This document shows, piece after piece, positions 1 through 11,605 of a DNA stretch of 64,000 bases (its first letter is position 1; every line of letters starts with the position of its first letter). The DNA is from Sipunculus nudus (lineage: Eukaryota > Annelida > Sipuncula > Golfingiida > Sipunculidae), in assembly GCA_026874595.1 (NCBI GenBank), contig CM049313.1:71726659-71790658 (forward strand). The letters run 5' to 3'. A program made the position numbers and the translations under genes. The notes under the pieces are model-generated. The model was not told the DNA's origin. It did no database searches and was given only the letters and a program-made list of their open reading frames with translations.

Positions 1-2084
1 TAGTGGATATGATTTATCTCATATTTAATTTCGGCGTTTGAGTAGTCACAGAATCGGCTCTCTCCGCTAGTTGCATGTTATTGATTTCGGTGTGATAATG
101 AAAATGGATTGCAGTGGCCTATCCGATATTGGAGGTCCCGTGTTTTCATCCGCCCCTATATAGACTACCGAACCCTACTATCTGTGCCAAGAAGGATGCC
201 CTGCATTTCTTATTTTAGCATTGACTATTTGTACAATTTGTGTAAAATAATAGTTTAAATTTGAAGATTTGACAAGGATTTATAAATTTTCTTAATGTGT
301 TTATGTTATTTATAGTGTATACTGTTATCTATTTTACTCCATGCCTGTCTGTCTGTTTGTCTGTCTACTTTTCTTACTGTCAGTCAGTTTTTATTTTCCA
401 TTCTCTGTATTTAACTTAGTAAAAGATATCTAAAACAATGCCATTGTTGACTTTATTTACATTTTAAGGTGAGTTTATAGGGATTTGATGAATATATTAT
501 GGTGATAATCCTAATCAAAGTGCGGGATTTCAGTTCAATATTCGTCTTTTTGTACATCTTCCTGCGTGTTTTTTTTCTGTAAAGGATATCTGAAAACGTT
601 AATTTTGCTTTCTAGGTCACTAATGTAGATAGACGTATCTTTAGATAAGGGTTGTTTAACATTACGGATGCAGAATCGAGAAATTCAACGGATGATGGAT
701 AAATGCGTTCTCCGGGCGCTTTCAAGCACCTAGTCTACAATATACGTCCACATAATTGTTTTAATAAAATCTCTGTTGCTCTGTTTCACAAGTTGAGGAG
801 ACGACTGTTTGAATCTGTATTTGACTGACGGAGGTGGCACTAGACCGTTGTTACACAACTCTTCCGTGGCCACGCCCGCCTCGGAAATACCCGTTTTTTC
901 TGTTTGAAATGTTAGGAGTGATTACAATTATGACTTAGGAAGGTCACTTTCCACATTTGCCAATAAATTCGGAGGACTTTACATTTTTATTAAAAAGGGC
1001 GTTCGCAACGACAACTATCGGAAACTACAAAATTGTATCCATCTCGTCCAGTTAAAAATCCGGTTGTCTTCGAATTCGCGGACGAAACGCGGGGGCCTGT
1101 CCCAAAGCAAGAAGGGTTAATGTGCTACTTTTTATTATAAACAGACATTTTAGCCTCCTATCCAGGAAACTCACGTCTTCGGGTCATCGGGTAGGGAGTA
1201 TTATTTTTTCTGGGAGAAACCCTCAAAAGTATTTTTGATTTTTTAATGTAAAACGGAAACGTTTTGCAGATAGCAGGTATTGATTTAAAGTTGCATCGGC
1301 TTTTTAATAAAAGGTATATCTTTTTTTATGTGGTATTCTATAATACGATGCGATGTTTTGACATTATAATTGCCCATACGGAGGAAAGGGATCCGACGTT
1401 TATATATCTGTAAAAATAAAATTTGTGTCATGCAGGCTATTTATGTAATTTTTTCTGCAAACATACATTTTATAATGAAGGTTGCTGATTATGACAACTG
1501 CCGTTTGATTGCACATACTGTGTGTTCAAAGAACCACGCTTTTCTTTTGACCAGTTAATAACATGTGTATTAAATTCACAAACACCATCTGTTTGGAGGT
1601 TGATTACTGACACAAAAACTATGAGTTAATTATTCAAATATTGTTTAACGTGTCTTATTATGTAAACAAATACGACATGCTAATAAGAGACCATATTGCA
1701 CTGATAAGTGCGTCGACCGAGCGATTTTTTTTTTTTTTTTTTTTTTTTGTTTCACGCTCGGCCTCTCCAGGTCTCTTCGGAGTCGAACTACCGAGACGTT
1801 ACGCACCCTGTTGACGCATGACGAAAACTCAGTTGTCACTGGGCTGGAACATTAATCATAATTTCTGAATACAGTGGCAGTAGCTGAGTGTCTCGATGTC
1901 ATGTTAAACCGGTAATTTAGACCAGAAAACCAGATTATAAAACGACGTGAAATACACTGTATGTATATATATACCAGCTACCCAGCTTACATTTACTAGG
2001 AAGGTTCATCTTGACAATATCACTCTTAGAAAGATTGCTTTGTCCGAAATTTGATATCAGATCAAACTGTTTTATTTTGCAAAC
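1..2084. other. Left part of a head-to-head foxQ2 spacer, no gene seen
   Basis: This non-coding stretch is a diverged homologue of the spacers at 9950-11830, 19910-21813, 29880-31786 and 39900-41745; for example the segments around 61-175 and 10091-10190 align. The matching minus-strand foxQ2 partner should lie just left of the window. It holds a T-run (about 1727-1748) and, at 780-890, a segment also present in unit 5 (about 40500-40570) but absent from units 2-4. The short ORFs here have no recognisable content. Confidence 0.7.
1803..1858 (+). promoter_or_regulatory. Conserved foxQ2 upstream module, unit 1 plus copy
   Basis: The core reads CCTGTTGACGCATGACGAAA followed by CTCAGTTGTCACTGG and, further on, TTAATCAT. 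The first TGACG lies 273 bp before the ATG at 2085. The same module precedes all other foxQ2 loci in the window in matching orientation, with most bases conserved although the surrounding DNA has diverged. A TATAAAA box lies downstream at 1936-1942. TGACGT-like half sites recall CREB/ATF sites, but the binding factor is unknown. Confidence 0.65.
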
Positions 2085-2945
2085 ATGATGATGTCATTCG
2101 AGTTCGACAACTTGTTAACAGATGGCAGCACCAGCGATGATGACCGTAGATCAGGATCTCCAGCTGCATCATTAACAGCCGGTACATCGAGGAACACCTG
2201 TAAAACGTCCGAACTCTCTTCAGATAGCTCTCCAGGAAGTGACGTCGGCTTCCCGTCCCGAAAGACCCTTTCCCCGACACGGTGGTTCAACTCCGAAACT
2301 AAACCTCCATTGTCGTACATACCTCTTATTTCCATGGCCATCTTGGATTCACCAGAGAAGAAATTTTTACTTGGAGAGATTTGTCAAAATATCATGGACA
2401 AATTCGTGTACTAACGCAATACAAGTGAAAAGGCGTGGAGAAACAGCATCCGCCATAACCTGTCCCTGAACGAGTGTTTTGTTAAGAACGTACGAGCCGG
2501 TAACAGTAAGGGTAACTACTGGTCCATCCATCCCGCCTGTGTGAAAAATTTTAGGAACGGGGATTACAGGAGAAGACAGGCCAGGAGGAGAGCTCATCGT
2601 GGACAGCGTGACAGTGACGTCAGTGGGATACAGTCAGTCTACCGTAATAATCTAACGTATGTCTCTATGAGCTCTGTAACCACGGGATATCGTCATCACC
2701 ACCCGTACGCCCCTCAGCTGTACTCGTCGCCGCAGTATGCTCAGCCCGCTCACACAAGGATGGACCTGCTTTCGCTGACAGTTCCCGACAGTTTCAAGAC
2801 ATGTACCTACAGTCCCACTTTGTACAGGTCACCGCTTGAGACATCGAGTTACGCCGGTACCTACCTCAGTTATTCGCCTTACAGTTTTTGCCCGATAAGT
2901 ATGCCATCTCTGTCACCTGTAAAGTCACCTTACGTCATAAAAAAG
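2085..2945 (+). pseudogene. foxQ2: foxQ2 pseudogene, unit 1 plus copy (nonsense codon, 3' end lost)
   Basis: This copy starts with the EH1-like motif SFEFDNLLTDGS, then a Ser/Pro-rich linker, then the forkhead domain (from KPPLSYIPLISMAIL). A TAA at 2412-2414 replaces the second Tyr of the FVYY segment, before recognition helix 3. Past the stop the same frame stays open through helix 3, the wing, the basic stretch and the Tyr/Ser/Pro-rich tail to about 2940, so one base change accounts for the break. Some wing residues differ from the intact copies (VRAGNSKG for GRAGNGKG). At 2940 the frame runs into a C-rich tract and flank that in units 2-4 lies about 0.5 kb downstream of the gene, so a deletion removed the last codons and the 3' UTR. 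This inactivation is independent of that in units 2-4. The promoter module and TATA box are intact, so transcription is possible. Confidence 0.88.
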
Positions 2946-3984
2946 CCAACCCCCCCCCCCGCCCCCCCCCCCAAAAAAAAATATTAAATAAAATTAATAA
3001 ATAAACATATATCAACGTATAGAAATCAACCCTTAAAAGCATCTCTACCTTACGGTGTTCTATTTAAAAAACCAAAATCTTTACAATCCGCCTGATTAAA
3101 AGAGGTTTAAGCCACGACCTAATAACCTCTGAACAAAATTGATTTTCTTACACTGACTACTTACTTGATTCAACTAAACGTTAAAATATTTTAGATGTTT
3201 TAAGGTTAAGAAGGAACTGCTGCACTAGACTATTATATATGCTCTTTGCCTTGAAAAAAAGGGACGCTACACATATTGAAATATTTACTTAAAAATTATA
3301 TCACCACAGTCAATTGTTCAGCTGTCTTGTCACATGCAATAGTGGTTGGCAGGGTATCCATGACGTCATATGTTCGTCGCTCCTGAACAGTTAGCGAGAC
3401 CTATTTCTTGGTCCTCACCTGTTCTGTGCTCGGAGCGTCAGGGGCATATCCCTCGGGAAATAGTTCTCATTTTTTCGCTATTTCTGTATCCAGAGGTAAA
3501 GTTTTATTTATTTTTTACTGATTATCACCTTAACTGGTTTGTCTGTTTGCAAAGTTCTAAACGAGTTTGCTGAATTTTTTTAGGCATAGTAAGCGTGAGA
3601 CTCTAGAAATAGTTATTAAATTGAACCACCATCATAGTTTTTTTTTCATTTTAAAAAATATATGCGATTCTGACATACGGCTTTTTCTTTTTTTCCGGTC
3701 TTAGAGGTTCAAACGTATTAAAGAGTGGCTTTGTTCTAGAGCTCACTTGTTAAACGGCTAAATGAATCTGGCTACTTAGAAACACCGGAAAGATTCTTCA
3801 GAATTCCTGCACACCTATTTTATATTTCAAACTCAAACCAAACACAAGGCTGTGGCCGCTATGATTATTATAGACCCTGCTTCATCAACCCGCTCTGCCG
3901 TCTATTTCATTAACAATGAACACGACTGTACGTGTTTGGGCCGAAATTATAAGCGTTAATCAAAACAATGAACCATATGTACAC
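2946..3984. other. Tail-to-tail spacer, proximal part
   Basis: This non-coding segment opens with a C-rich/A-rich tract (about 2950-2985) and is homologous to 14393-15438, 24375-25420 and 34360-35400. No ORF here looks like protein. Confidence 0.7.
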
Positions 3985-5448
3985 TAGAGCCCTGCGCGGG
4001 CTGAAAAAGTGAACCCGCACCCGCCCCGCATCATGCCCTGTCAGCCCGCAGCCCGCCCCGCAATAAAAAAAAAATAAATTAAGCCCGCCCCGCCCCGCAG
4101 TTACTATGATTCTTTCAGCCCGCACCCGCCCCGCGAAATTTTCTTTCAGCCCGCACCCGCCCCGCCCCGCGTTTTTTAATTTTCTGGCCCGCAGTCCAGC
4201 CCGCAAAATAATGATAAATAGTTTTCGGATCCAAAAAAGGTTTACATATAAAAATATTTTACAGCACATGTATAAGACACGCTTATTATTAATATTTATT
4301 AAATGTTTGCTGATTGGAATGAAAAATTTATTTGAATACGTTTTTGCAATAATTCAAACCATAATTCATGAAATATTTTTAAAGACATATTTGATTGGCT
4401 GGATGGATTTAATTTATATATAATAATTAAACACACCTTAAATATGTTTTCATATTTTACAGGGGTAATAAACAAACCTTTGTTTTTTTGTGTCTGTTTC
4501 TACTTAAATATATAAAAAAGTAAAGAAAAAAATTAGACTTCTTCAAAGTATTTGTACCCAAAGTGACCCTTTAGAATAGTATTGGCTAATCACATGCCAT
4601 CATCTAAGATGTGTTGCTGGTTAAATTTTTATAGTCATAATCTGCTAATTAGCTGAAACTGAGACTAATCAGGTCAAGGGAGTAAAGGGGTAATCTGACC
4701 CATGTGGCTTTAGGTTCAGGATGTTCATTGAGATCTGGACATGGCCAGAGCCTAGGTTCTTACAGCAATCATCAACACATTATGCTGTGAACAAACAGGG
4801 ATTAGCCAGCACATGGAGTTACAATTAGATAAGGAGTCCACCTTAGGCTTTGTGCAGTTCCAGGTCAATTGAGTCACCTACAGAGCCAGCTGTAGCCAGA
4901 CACTGTCTATTACAAGATCAAAGGTAATCAAGCCCTTGCTTCACTCCCAGCCATATTATGTAATATGTGAGACATGACACATCTACAGGGTTACAGGGTT
5001 ATGACCAGCTCCCATTGCAAAAACAATTGTTTAAAGTCTAGATTTCAGATTAAGGATACACCATCTATTTTGTATAACAAATTGATGTTATACCTAGAAA
5101 AGACACATTTGCATGGAGTTGTTAAAACTGTCAGTCAGAATAAGAGGTTAACAGGGATATATTTTTTTTTTCAAATTTACGACACCTGGAAACATTTTAT
5201 ACAAAAATTCCAATTTCTTCAAATGATATTTTTTTAAGTATAATTTTATATTCATATTTTACTGAACTGCCAGATCATCAACCCGCAGCCCGCCCCGCCC
5301 CGCACAGACGTCATTTCGGCCCGCCCCGCCCTGCACTTTCTTAGATGTAGCCCGCCCCGCCCCGCCCCGCAAAGATTCCCATGCGGGGGCCCGCGGGCTG
5401 CTGGCCCCCGCGGGCTGCAGGTCAAAACCCGCCACGCGCAGGCCCCTT
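3985..5448. mobile_element. hAT-like non-autonomous DNA transposon with GC-rich subterminal repeats
   Basis: This 1464 bp insertion is present only in unit 1. It is bounded by an 8-bp direct repeat ATGTACAC (3977-3984 and 5449-5456), and units 2-4 keep the empty site (for example 15436-15450), which confirms a target duplication. The ends form short imperfect inverted repeats: the left starts TAGAGCCCTGCGCG and the right, reverse-complemented, reads AAGGGGCCTGCGCG. These resemble the YARNG-type ends and 8-bp duplications of hAT elements. Subterminal zones (about 4009-4205 and 5280-5440) are packed with CCGCCCCGC motifs in the same orientation, while the 1 kb core is AT-rich with no transposase reading frame. 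hAT assignment is inference; insertion is directly supported. Confidence 0.75.
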
Positions 5449-7070
5449 ATGTACACTAGAAATCTGCATTCCAAGGAATGTAAATATCCGCAATGTGGGC
5501 GGGCCTCTATTGTGGGTCCGTAATGTGCTCCCAACCCGTGTCAGCATTCCCTTATAGGCCCATATTCTCAGGAACATTTGTACATAAGTGACGGTATATT
5601 TCTGTTTATTCTGAAGTGGACGATGGTCCTAAATCCGGATCATGTGAGGGATCCATACCAAAATGAAATTGATTCTTCCCTGGCCGTTTCCCGAAATGGC
5701 CTATAACAATTTCATGAGATTCCGTCCATGACTGCGTGAAGTATGTCGTGAAGATACACCCAAACACATACGAACATAGATGAATTAAAGCAGACCCTCC
5801 TGACGGCCTATGTCATTTTTTTTTAATTTGGTCGGCTTCATTTGCATTGGGGTTCCATGGGAGAAGCCAAATTTTAGATTATCTGGGTAGACGGCTACTC
5901 ACCTGGGAACTGAGAGCACATTTTAAAAAACGCTGTGCAAACATTGAAATCCCCGTGCTGAAATTCATACTTTGAAATTGCTGGTGTGCATATTTCGTAT
6001 TGCAGAGAACCACTGAAAACTCTCACTCCAGATTTCTGGGCATTCGACTTTGACTGAAAAGGTTGGAAGGCCTGTGTTATTCGTAGTAGGTTGAATCGTG
6101 TTTGCATTCATTTTTATTTTGGCCCATCTTCCCTGGTTCATTCGTGCACAAGTGACGGTATATTTGTGAATAATCCTTCATAACGCTCTTGAATCCAGAA
6201 AAGGTGATGGATCCACACCAACAAAGAAATCTGACCATTTCTTACTTGGTCCATTCCCGAAATAACCCACGAAATTTCACGAGATTCCGTTTATGATTGC
6301 GTGAGCTATGTTTTAAAAAAGCACACACTCAAGCAAACACGGGAAGGGAATGAACGCATACCCTCAAAGGCTGTTCACGCCCCGTCTGAACAAAAAACAA
6401 ATGCAAAACTAACAGGATATAGGTTTACAAGGTTTATTTGGTCAGTTTATGAATGTCTTCCTTGTCATGGCTACAGTTTGATCTAAAAAACAACAGATGT
6501 GTTTTCAGAGGAAGTGTACGTGAGTCATTTGGTCGAATTCATATAGACGCAAGAACGACCTGATGGATCAAGATATCCGAAAGCGTAGTTGTCACAGTCT
6601 TTATATTAAGAAAATGACCGAACACCTGAACTTTAATCACAGTCCAGGTTAAAGAACTGAGAGTATGTTTGTCATTTGTAATATTTCATAAAAAATATGT
6701 CAGAAAAGTCCCATACCACAGTACAATTAAAGGTTCGTTTTATTTATATCTAAGTGTTTATATCATGAGGGGACCCTAAAAATTAATCCTTGCACATTTA
6801 ACAAGGAAATCTTGCGGCAAGTAAGATAAACCTGAATTTTCAAATTGCTTTTTGTAACCAGTGACCTTTCAACTTCTGCATATATGCAACCAACCACCTA
6901 TTTATTGACAGCGTACAGATAATCAAACTCGCATGTCCATCACAAAGGCGTTATTGGAATACTTCATTGCAGGTATTACCTACTGCCATTAATACGCAAA
7001 GAATGTCGGAAATCACTTAAATTCTATAGACACTGCAAGTAAAAAGCTGACTATAAGTATATAGCCCTGC

Positions 7071-7174
7071 CAGGGCTTTAGTATTTGCGTTTACTAATAA
7101 AATGCTTACAATAAAACGTGATTCCATGTACCGATAGACTTAACACAGTGCCAGCTGTTATCACTAAAGCCCTG
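7071..7174. mobile_element. 104-bp MITE-like inverted repeat, unit 1
   Basis: A perfect 12-bp terminal inverted repeat, CAGGGCTTTAGT at the left and ACTAAAGCCCTG at the right, encloses 80 bp of non-coding DNA. The CAGGG start fits hAT-type ends. The left edge is also part of a palindrome AGCCCTG-C-CAGGGCT (7063-7077). No clear target duplication was found. It is present at the same place in units 2-4, so it predates the array. Confidence 0.5.
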
Positions 7175-7198
7175 TAAAGTCCGTAGGGTGAATCGCTG

Positions 7199-7274
7199 AT
7201 ATTTGCATATCAAGGCGTCACAAGGCTCTTTGAGGACCTGACGATTCCCCCGTATTTGCATATCAGGCCGTCAC
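7199..7274. repeat. Two direct repeats centred on the ATTTGCAT octamer
   Basis: ATTTGCAT occurs at 7201-7208 and 7254-7261, each followed by a closely related AT-CA(A)GGC(C)GTCAC sequence, giving a 22-bp direct repeat at 54-bp spacing. ATTTGCAT is the classical POU-domain octamer. The second octamer is mutated to ATTTCCAT in units 2 and 3 but intact in units 1 and 4. Any regulatory role is inference. Confidence 0.4.
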
Positions 7275-8242
7275 GCCTCATTTGAGTGGCATCGTTGCTA
7301 TGAGAACGCCAACAGCGGTCCCACAGCTCGACCAGTTTGGTAACATTCTCACTGAAATCACGTGTTCAGGTAGTCCACACATGAATCTTCGTGTTCTATG
7401 ATATATCTCTGCTGAACGAATATTACGGGCCATGGGCCAACTGTAAGTGCACACTGTTGCAACAATTATGTACCGACAGGTCCAGTTAAATCCCTTCTGC
7501 TGAGATGACAAGAGTAGCTGGCAGCATTTGTATGAACCCGTGTATTAACTGTCAAATTGCGAATCGCGAACCGTGATCGTTTCAGTCAGCCGGTACATAT
7601 TGACTGCGCTCGTCGCGTGGTGCACCTGAATATCTCGCGCTGATTGGCTGAGCCAGAGTTTGGCCTACATTATGTTTAAACAGGCCAAGTTTCAAGACTG
7701 TTGGTCCGATAAACGTTAACACTGAGGCTGAGGGTTATAGTGTTTTATAAAGTCTCGCCGAATTCAATTTAAGCGACGGCCTAAAATTATTAAGATAAAT
7801 TAAGTGGGAATATTTGTAATAAATGAGAAGCCCGGAATAAGCGATTACTGAATGAAGCATGTTGGTTTTGAAAATGATTCTGGGAAAGACCACTGCTGAC
7901 GTCACTGGAAAAGACCTTAGTTCAGCGAGGCGGTGATTTGTGACGCTGACCGTCCGGGTACCGGCAAGACTACCAGTCCATGAAATCAGAGGGTCAGATA
8001 GTGGCAAATTAGTTATATGAGTTGCCGCAAGATGGCGGTACCGATATTAAATGCGTCACAACGCATGGTTTGATTTCTCTGTCAGAAGCAACAATTAAGT
8101 AAACACTATTTCATGGACTGGGCCAGTCTAATAAGTACAGTAATTCCCCATTGTGTGGCATCACTAACGCCATGTCATATAAAATAACACTGGGTCTGGG
8201 TGAAATTAAATAAAACATGCCACTAAATGAGAGATATATACG

Positions 8243-8248
8243 TTTATT
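8243..8248 (-). promoter_or_regulatory. Candidate poly(A) signal of the unit 1 minus foxQ2
   Basis: AATAAA on the minus strand, about 390 bp past the stop codon. It is conserved at the same place in units 2-4. Confidence 0.45.
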
Positions 8249-8637
8249 TAAATGTACAACAGTATATAATATGTGACATCAGCGTAACACGTTAGTTTTA
8301 ACAGACAAACAAACAGTCCATATATTTACATGACTATATACAGGTGATTGTTATACAATATTAAAGTGTTATCACTGTAGGATTTAAATGTACAATATAT
8401 ATACAGTATGTACATAATTGAGTAGATAGGTTTCCTAAAGTAACGAAAACATATATAGATAAATGCGATTTGATACAACAGATGCATGTCGGATGAGCAA
8501 ACATGGTACCGAACACAATGGGTGACTTCCTTGAATGAAATGAAATGTATGTGAAATAAAGACAAAAAAATCAAGAATGTATCACCGCGATAGAGCTTTA
8601 CTGACGGACCATTAATATCCTGAAAATAGTTTCCTTT

Positions 8638-9537
8638 TCACATCATTGATATCGCTCCCTTTGGTGACATATGATGACTGTTGATGACGTAAGGTGACTG
8701 TACAGGTGACAGAGACGGCATAGTTATCGGGCTAAAACTGTAAGGAATATAACTGACGTAGGTACCGGGGTAACTCGATGTCTCAAGTGGTGAGCTGTAC
8801 GACGTGGGACTGTACGTACAAGTCTGGAAACCCTCAGGAACAGTCGGCGACAACAGGTCCATCCTTGTGTGAGCTGGCTGAGCATACTGCGGCGACGAGT
8901 ACAGCTGAGGGGCGTACGGATGGTGATGACGATATCCCGTGGTAACAGAGCTCATAGGGACATACGTCAGATTATTACGGTACACTGACGGCATCCCACT
9001 GACGTCACTGTCACGCTGTCCACGACGAGCTCTCCTTCTGGCCTGTCTTCTCCTGTAATCTCCGTTCCTGAAATCTTCTACACAAGCGGGATGGATGGAC
9101 CAGTAGTTCCCCTTACCGTTACCAGCTCGTCCGTTCTTAATAAAACACTCGTTCAGTGACAGTTTATGGCGGATGCTGTTTCTCCACGCCTTTTCACTTG
9201 TATTGCGGTAGAACACAAATTTGTCCATGATATATTGATAAATCTCTCCAAGTAAAAGTTTCTTCTCTGGTGAATCCAAGATGGCCATGGAAATGAGAGC
9301 GATGTACGACAAAGCAGGCTTGGTCTCGGAGTTGAACCATCGTCTCGGGGAAAACGTAGTTGGAGATTGGAGACCGTCGTCACTTCCTGGAGAGCTGTCT
9401 GAAGAGAAGTCGGAAATTCCAGAGGAATTCCCATATTTATTAACTGTTAATGATACCTTTGGAGATATAAAGCTGCGGTCATCTTCTCTGGTGCTGCCAT
9501 CTGTTAACAAGTGGTCGTACTCGAATGACATTATCAC
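8638..9537 (-). CDS. foxQ2: FoxQ2-type forkhead transcription factor, unit 1 minus copy (299 aa)
   Basis: An uninterrupted single exon encodes a nuclear DNA-binding factor. Residues 4-12 hold an EH1-like motif (SFEYDHLLT), which in Fox proteins recruits Groucho/TLE co-repressors. Residues 36-72 are Ser/Pro-rich, and the forkhead domain spans about 73-165. A basic run ([13 protein letters not shown], about 161-173) is a likely nuclear localisation signal, and a Tyr/Ser/Pro-rich tail follows. The start is set by alignment with all other copies. Residue 125, in recognition helix 3, is Lys where every other intact copy has Asn (WRNSIRHK for WRNSIRHN). This copy also differs in the linker (TTFSPRRW for TTPSPTRW). 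Either drift or altered DNA binding would explain these changes. It is driven from the head-to-head spacer shared with the plus copy at 11831. Class assignment rests on the domain, the EH1 position and the lack of introns. Confidence 0.9.
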   Translation of the reverse strand: MIMSFEYDHLLTDGSTREDDRSFISPKVSLTVNKYGNSSGISDFSSDSSPGSDDGLQSPTTFSPRRWFNSETKPALSYIALISMAILDSPEKKLLLGEIYQYIMDKFVFYRNTSEKAWRNSIRHKLSLNECFIKNGRAGNGKGNYWSIHPACVEDFRNGDYRRRQARRRARRGQRDSDVSGMPSVYRNNLTYVPMSSVTTGYRHHHPYAPQLYSSPQYAQPAHTRMDLLSPTVPEGFQTCTYSPTSYSSPLETSSYPGTYVSYIPYSFSPITMPSLSPVQSPYVINSHHMSPKGAISMM

Positions 9538-9673
9538 GTGTTACTAGATCCTGTCAGAGGTAATAAAAATGTAAATTCTTGGATATCTAAATTATTTTTT
9601 TTAGGATTCTCCTAAATTCCCTTGGATACTTGAGATTCCAAGCAACAGTGATGGTCATCCTGGAAATCTTCAT

Positions 9674-9681
9674 CTTTTAAT
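9674..9681 (-). promoter_or_regulatory. TATA-like box of the unit 1 minus foxQ2
   Basis: ATTAAAAG on the minus strand, about 140 bp before the ATG. It aligns with AATAAAAG at 53397-53404 before the intact plus gene of unit 6. It is a weak match to TATA. Confidence 0.35.
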
Positions 9682-9781
9682 TCACATCTAACTGAGTAGT
9701 GAGCAATAATCATTCGAGGTACATGGCCCTTACACTAACGACACGGTACTCAAACACTGCCAAGATACTCACCAACTACCT

Positions 9782-9836
9782 TGATAAGCGTTCTGGTCCA
9801 GTGACAACCGAGCATTCATCAGACGTCACCAGGGGG
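9782..9836 (-). promoter_or_regulatory. Conserved foxQ2 upstream module, unit 1 minus copy
   Basis: On the minus strand the core reads CCCTGGTGACGTCTGATGAA, then CTCGGTTGTCACTGG and CTTATCA. It includes a full TGACGTC; the module lies about 290 bp before the ATG. Confidence 0.65.
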
Positions 9837-11550
9837 TGATTTGTCACGCGCGGTTGACTCCCAGAGTCCACCGAAACAGCTCGCGTAATTCAGTCATTAA
9901 TTCGAATTTTTTTTACTTAGAAAGTTAGTTTTGAAAATTATCAAATTCATATATTTTAATGGATATGATTTAACTTGTATTTATTTTTGTCCACTCTTTC
10001 AGTTATAGTATTTGGGCGGGGGCGTGCGTTGGTTGGGATGTGGGGCCCGGGCTTCGCTCGAGTGGTAACAGACGCGTCTCTCTCCCCTGGCTACTTGTGT
10101 TTGATTTGCGGTGTGGTAATAAGAACGGATAGTTGTGGCCCATCCAAGATCGAATCTCCGGCCCTATAGAAAACCGAACGCCACCATCTGTACCTAATAT
10201 TTGTTATTTTGACTATAGAGTTATAAAAAATAGAGTTAAAATTTTGTGAGTTGTCAAGGATTGGTAAATTTTCCATGTCTTTATGCCTCGGTCAAAAAAT
10301 TTGATAAAGTTCTATATTTTCTGAAATGACTGTCTGTCTGTTCGCCTGCCTATTTCCCATTTGTCAATCTGTCTGTAAGCTTGTCATTCTCTGCCATTGT
10401 TGGATTTATTTTATATTTAAAGTGATTTTTTTTAGGATCGAATTGATGATTTTATTGCAGAGGTGATCAAAATTTAAAATGCGAATTTCATTTCAATATC
10501 CTCTTGCTGTACGTCTTTCTGCTTGTTTTATTTGAAGAATACTCATAAAGCGCTGCTTTGCTTTCAAGGTAAACACTTTACACAGATGTATCTTTAAGTA
10601 AAATGAATGTTTAATATTATTGAATTACTGTGGGGGAGAATAGAAGGATGATGGATGAATGCGCTCAACGGGCCCTTCCAAGAAGTGATTCCAAGTGTGT
10701 CCTGAGAGGGACAATTTTCATATATCTCAATAAATCTAAAATTTTAACGCAAAGGGGCTATCCCAGCAATTAAGCCAGTGTATCCAATTTGTCGCATTGA
10801 AAATCCGGTCGTTTTCGAACTCCTGGTCTCCCAAAATTCGAGCGGATCTGTCCGAAGGCAAGAACAAGTAATTCATGCGTATATTATACTAAACATACAT
10901 TACAGCCCCCTGTCCAGGAAATTCACGTCATCGGGTCATCGAGTAGGGTGTTACTATTTTTTTCTGATAGTAATCTTTACAAGTATTTTAAATTTTTAAG
11001 GTAAACCGGAAGCGATTGGCAGACAGGAGGTTTAGATTAAGAGGTGCATCGTCTTCCGATTACAATATAATAGTTTTTATGTGATATTCTGAAATTAAAG
11101 AGTGCTTCATCTGGCTCATTTAACTAAGCATTAGATAAACAATAATTGCCCATACAGAGGAAAGACTGTTTTGAACAGGCTAGTCATTTAATTTTATCTG
11201 CAAGACAAACATTTTAATTCTCAATTTTCTGATTGTGACACCAGCCGTTCCTTTGCATATAGTGTGTGTACACAACCAAGCTTTTCCTTTGACGAGTTAA
11301 TACAACCTGAATTCAATTCATCGAAACCATCTGTTGGGAAATGGATTATATACACGTACACTACGAGTTATTTCTTCAAATAGTGTTTTATCCTCTTTCT
11401 GAACATGTTTTATTATCTCAACAAATACAACATGTTAAGAAGATACTAAAATTCCCTGATCAGCTCGCCGAGCGATTGTTTGTTTCTTCTGGCTAGACTG
11501 AGCTCGGCGTTACTCGGCAGTCCTCGGAGTCGATCGACCGTGACGTTGCG

Positions 11551-11605
11551 CACCCTGTTGACGCTTGACGAAAACTCAGTTGTCACTGGGCCGGAACATT
11601 AATCA
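11551..11605 (+). promoter_or_regulatory. Conserved foxQ2 upstream module, unit 2 plus copy
   Basis: The core is CCCTGTTGACGCTTGACGAA followed by GTTGTCACTGG, 272 bp before the ATG. A TATAAAA box follows at 11684-11690. The module is retained although the gene is dead. Confidence 0.65.

Larger units (their letters stand above)
5449..8637. other. Tail-to-tail spacer of unit 1
   Basis: This spacer between the convergent plus and minus foxQ2 copies is highly similar to 15438-18613, 25420-28592 and 35400-38589. Small ORFs recur across the units only because the DNA is duplicated, and none resembles a known protein. It carries a 104-bp MITE-like repeat, two octamer-containing repeats and, near the minus gene, its presumed 3' UTR. 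Confidence 0.7.

Noticed and set aside
7063-7077. AGCCCTG-C-CAGGGCT palindrome as a transcription terminator
   Set aside because: Part of a MITE-like end in a eukaryotic spacer; factor-independent terminators do not apply here.
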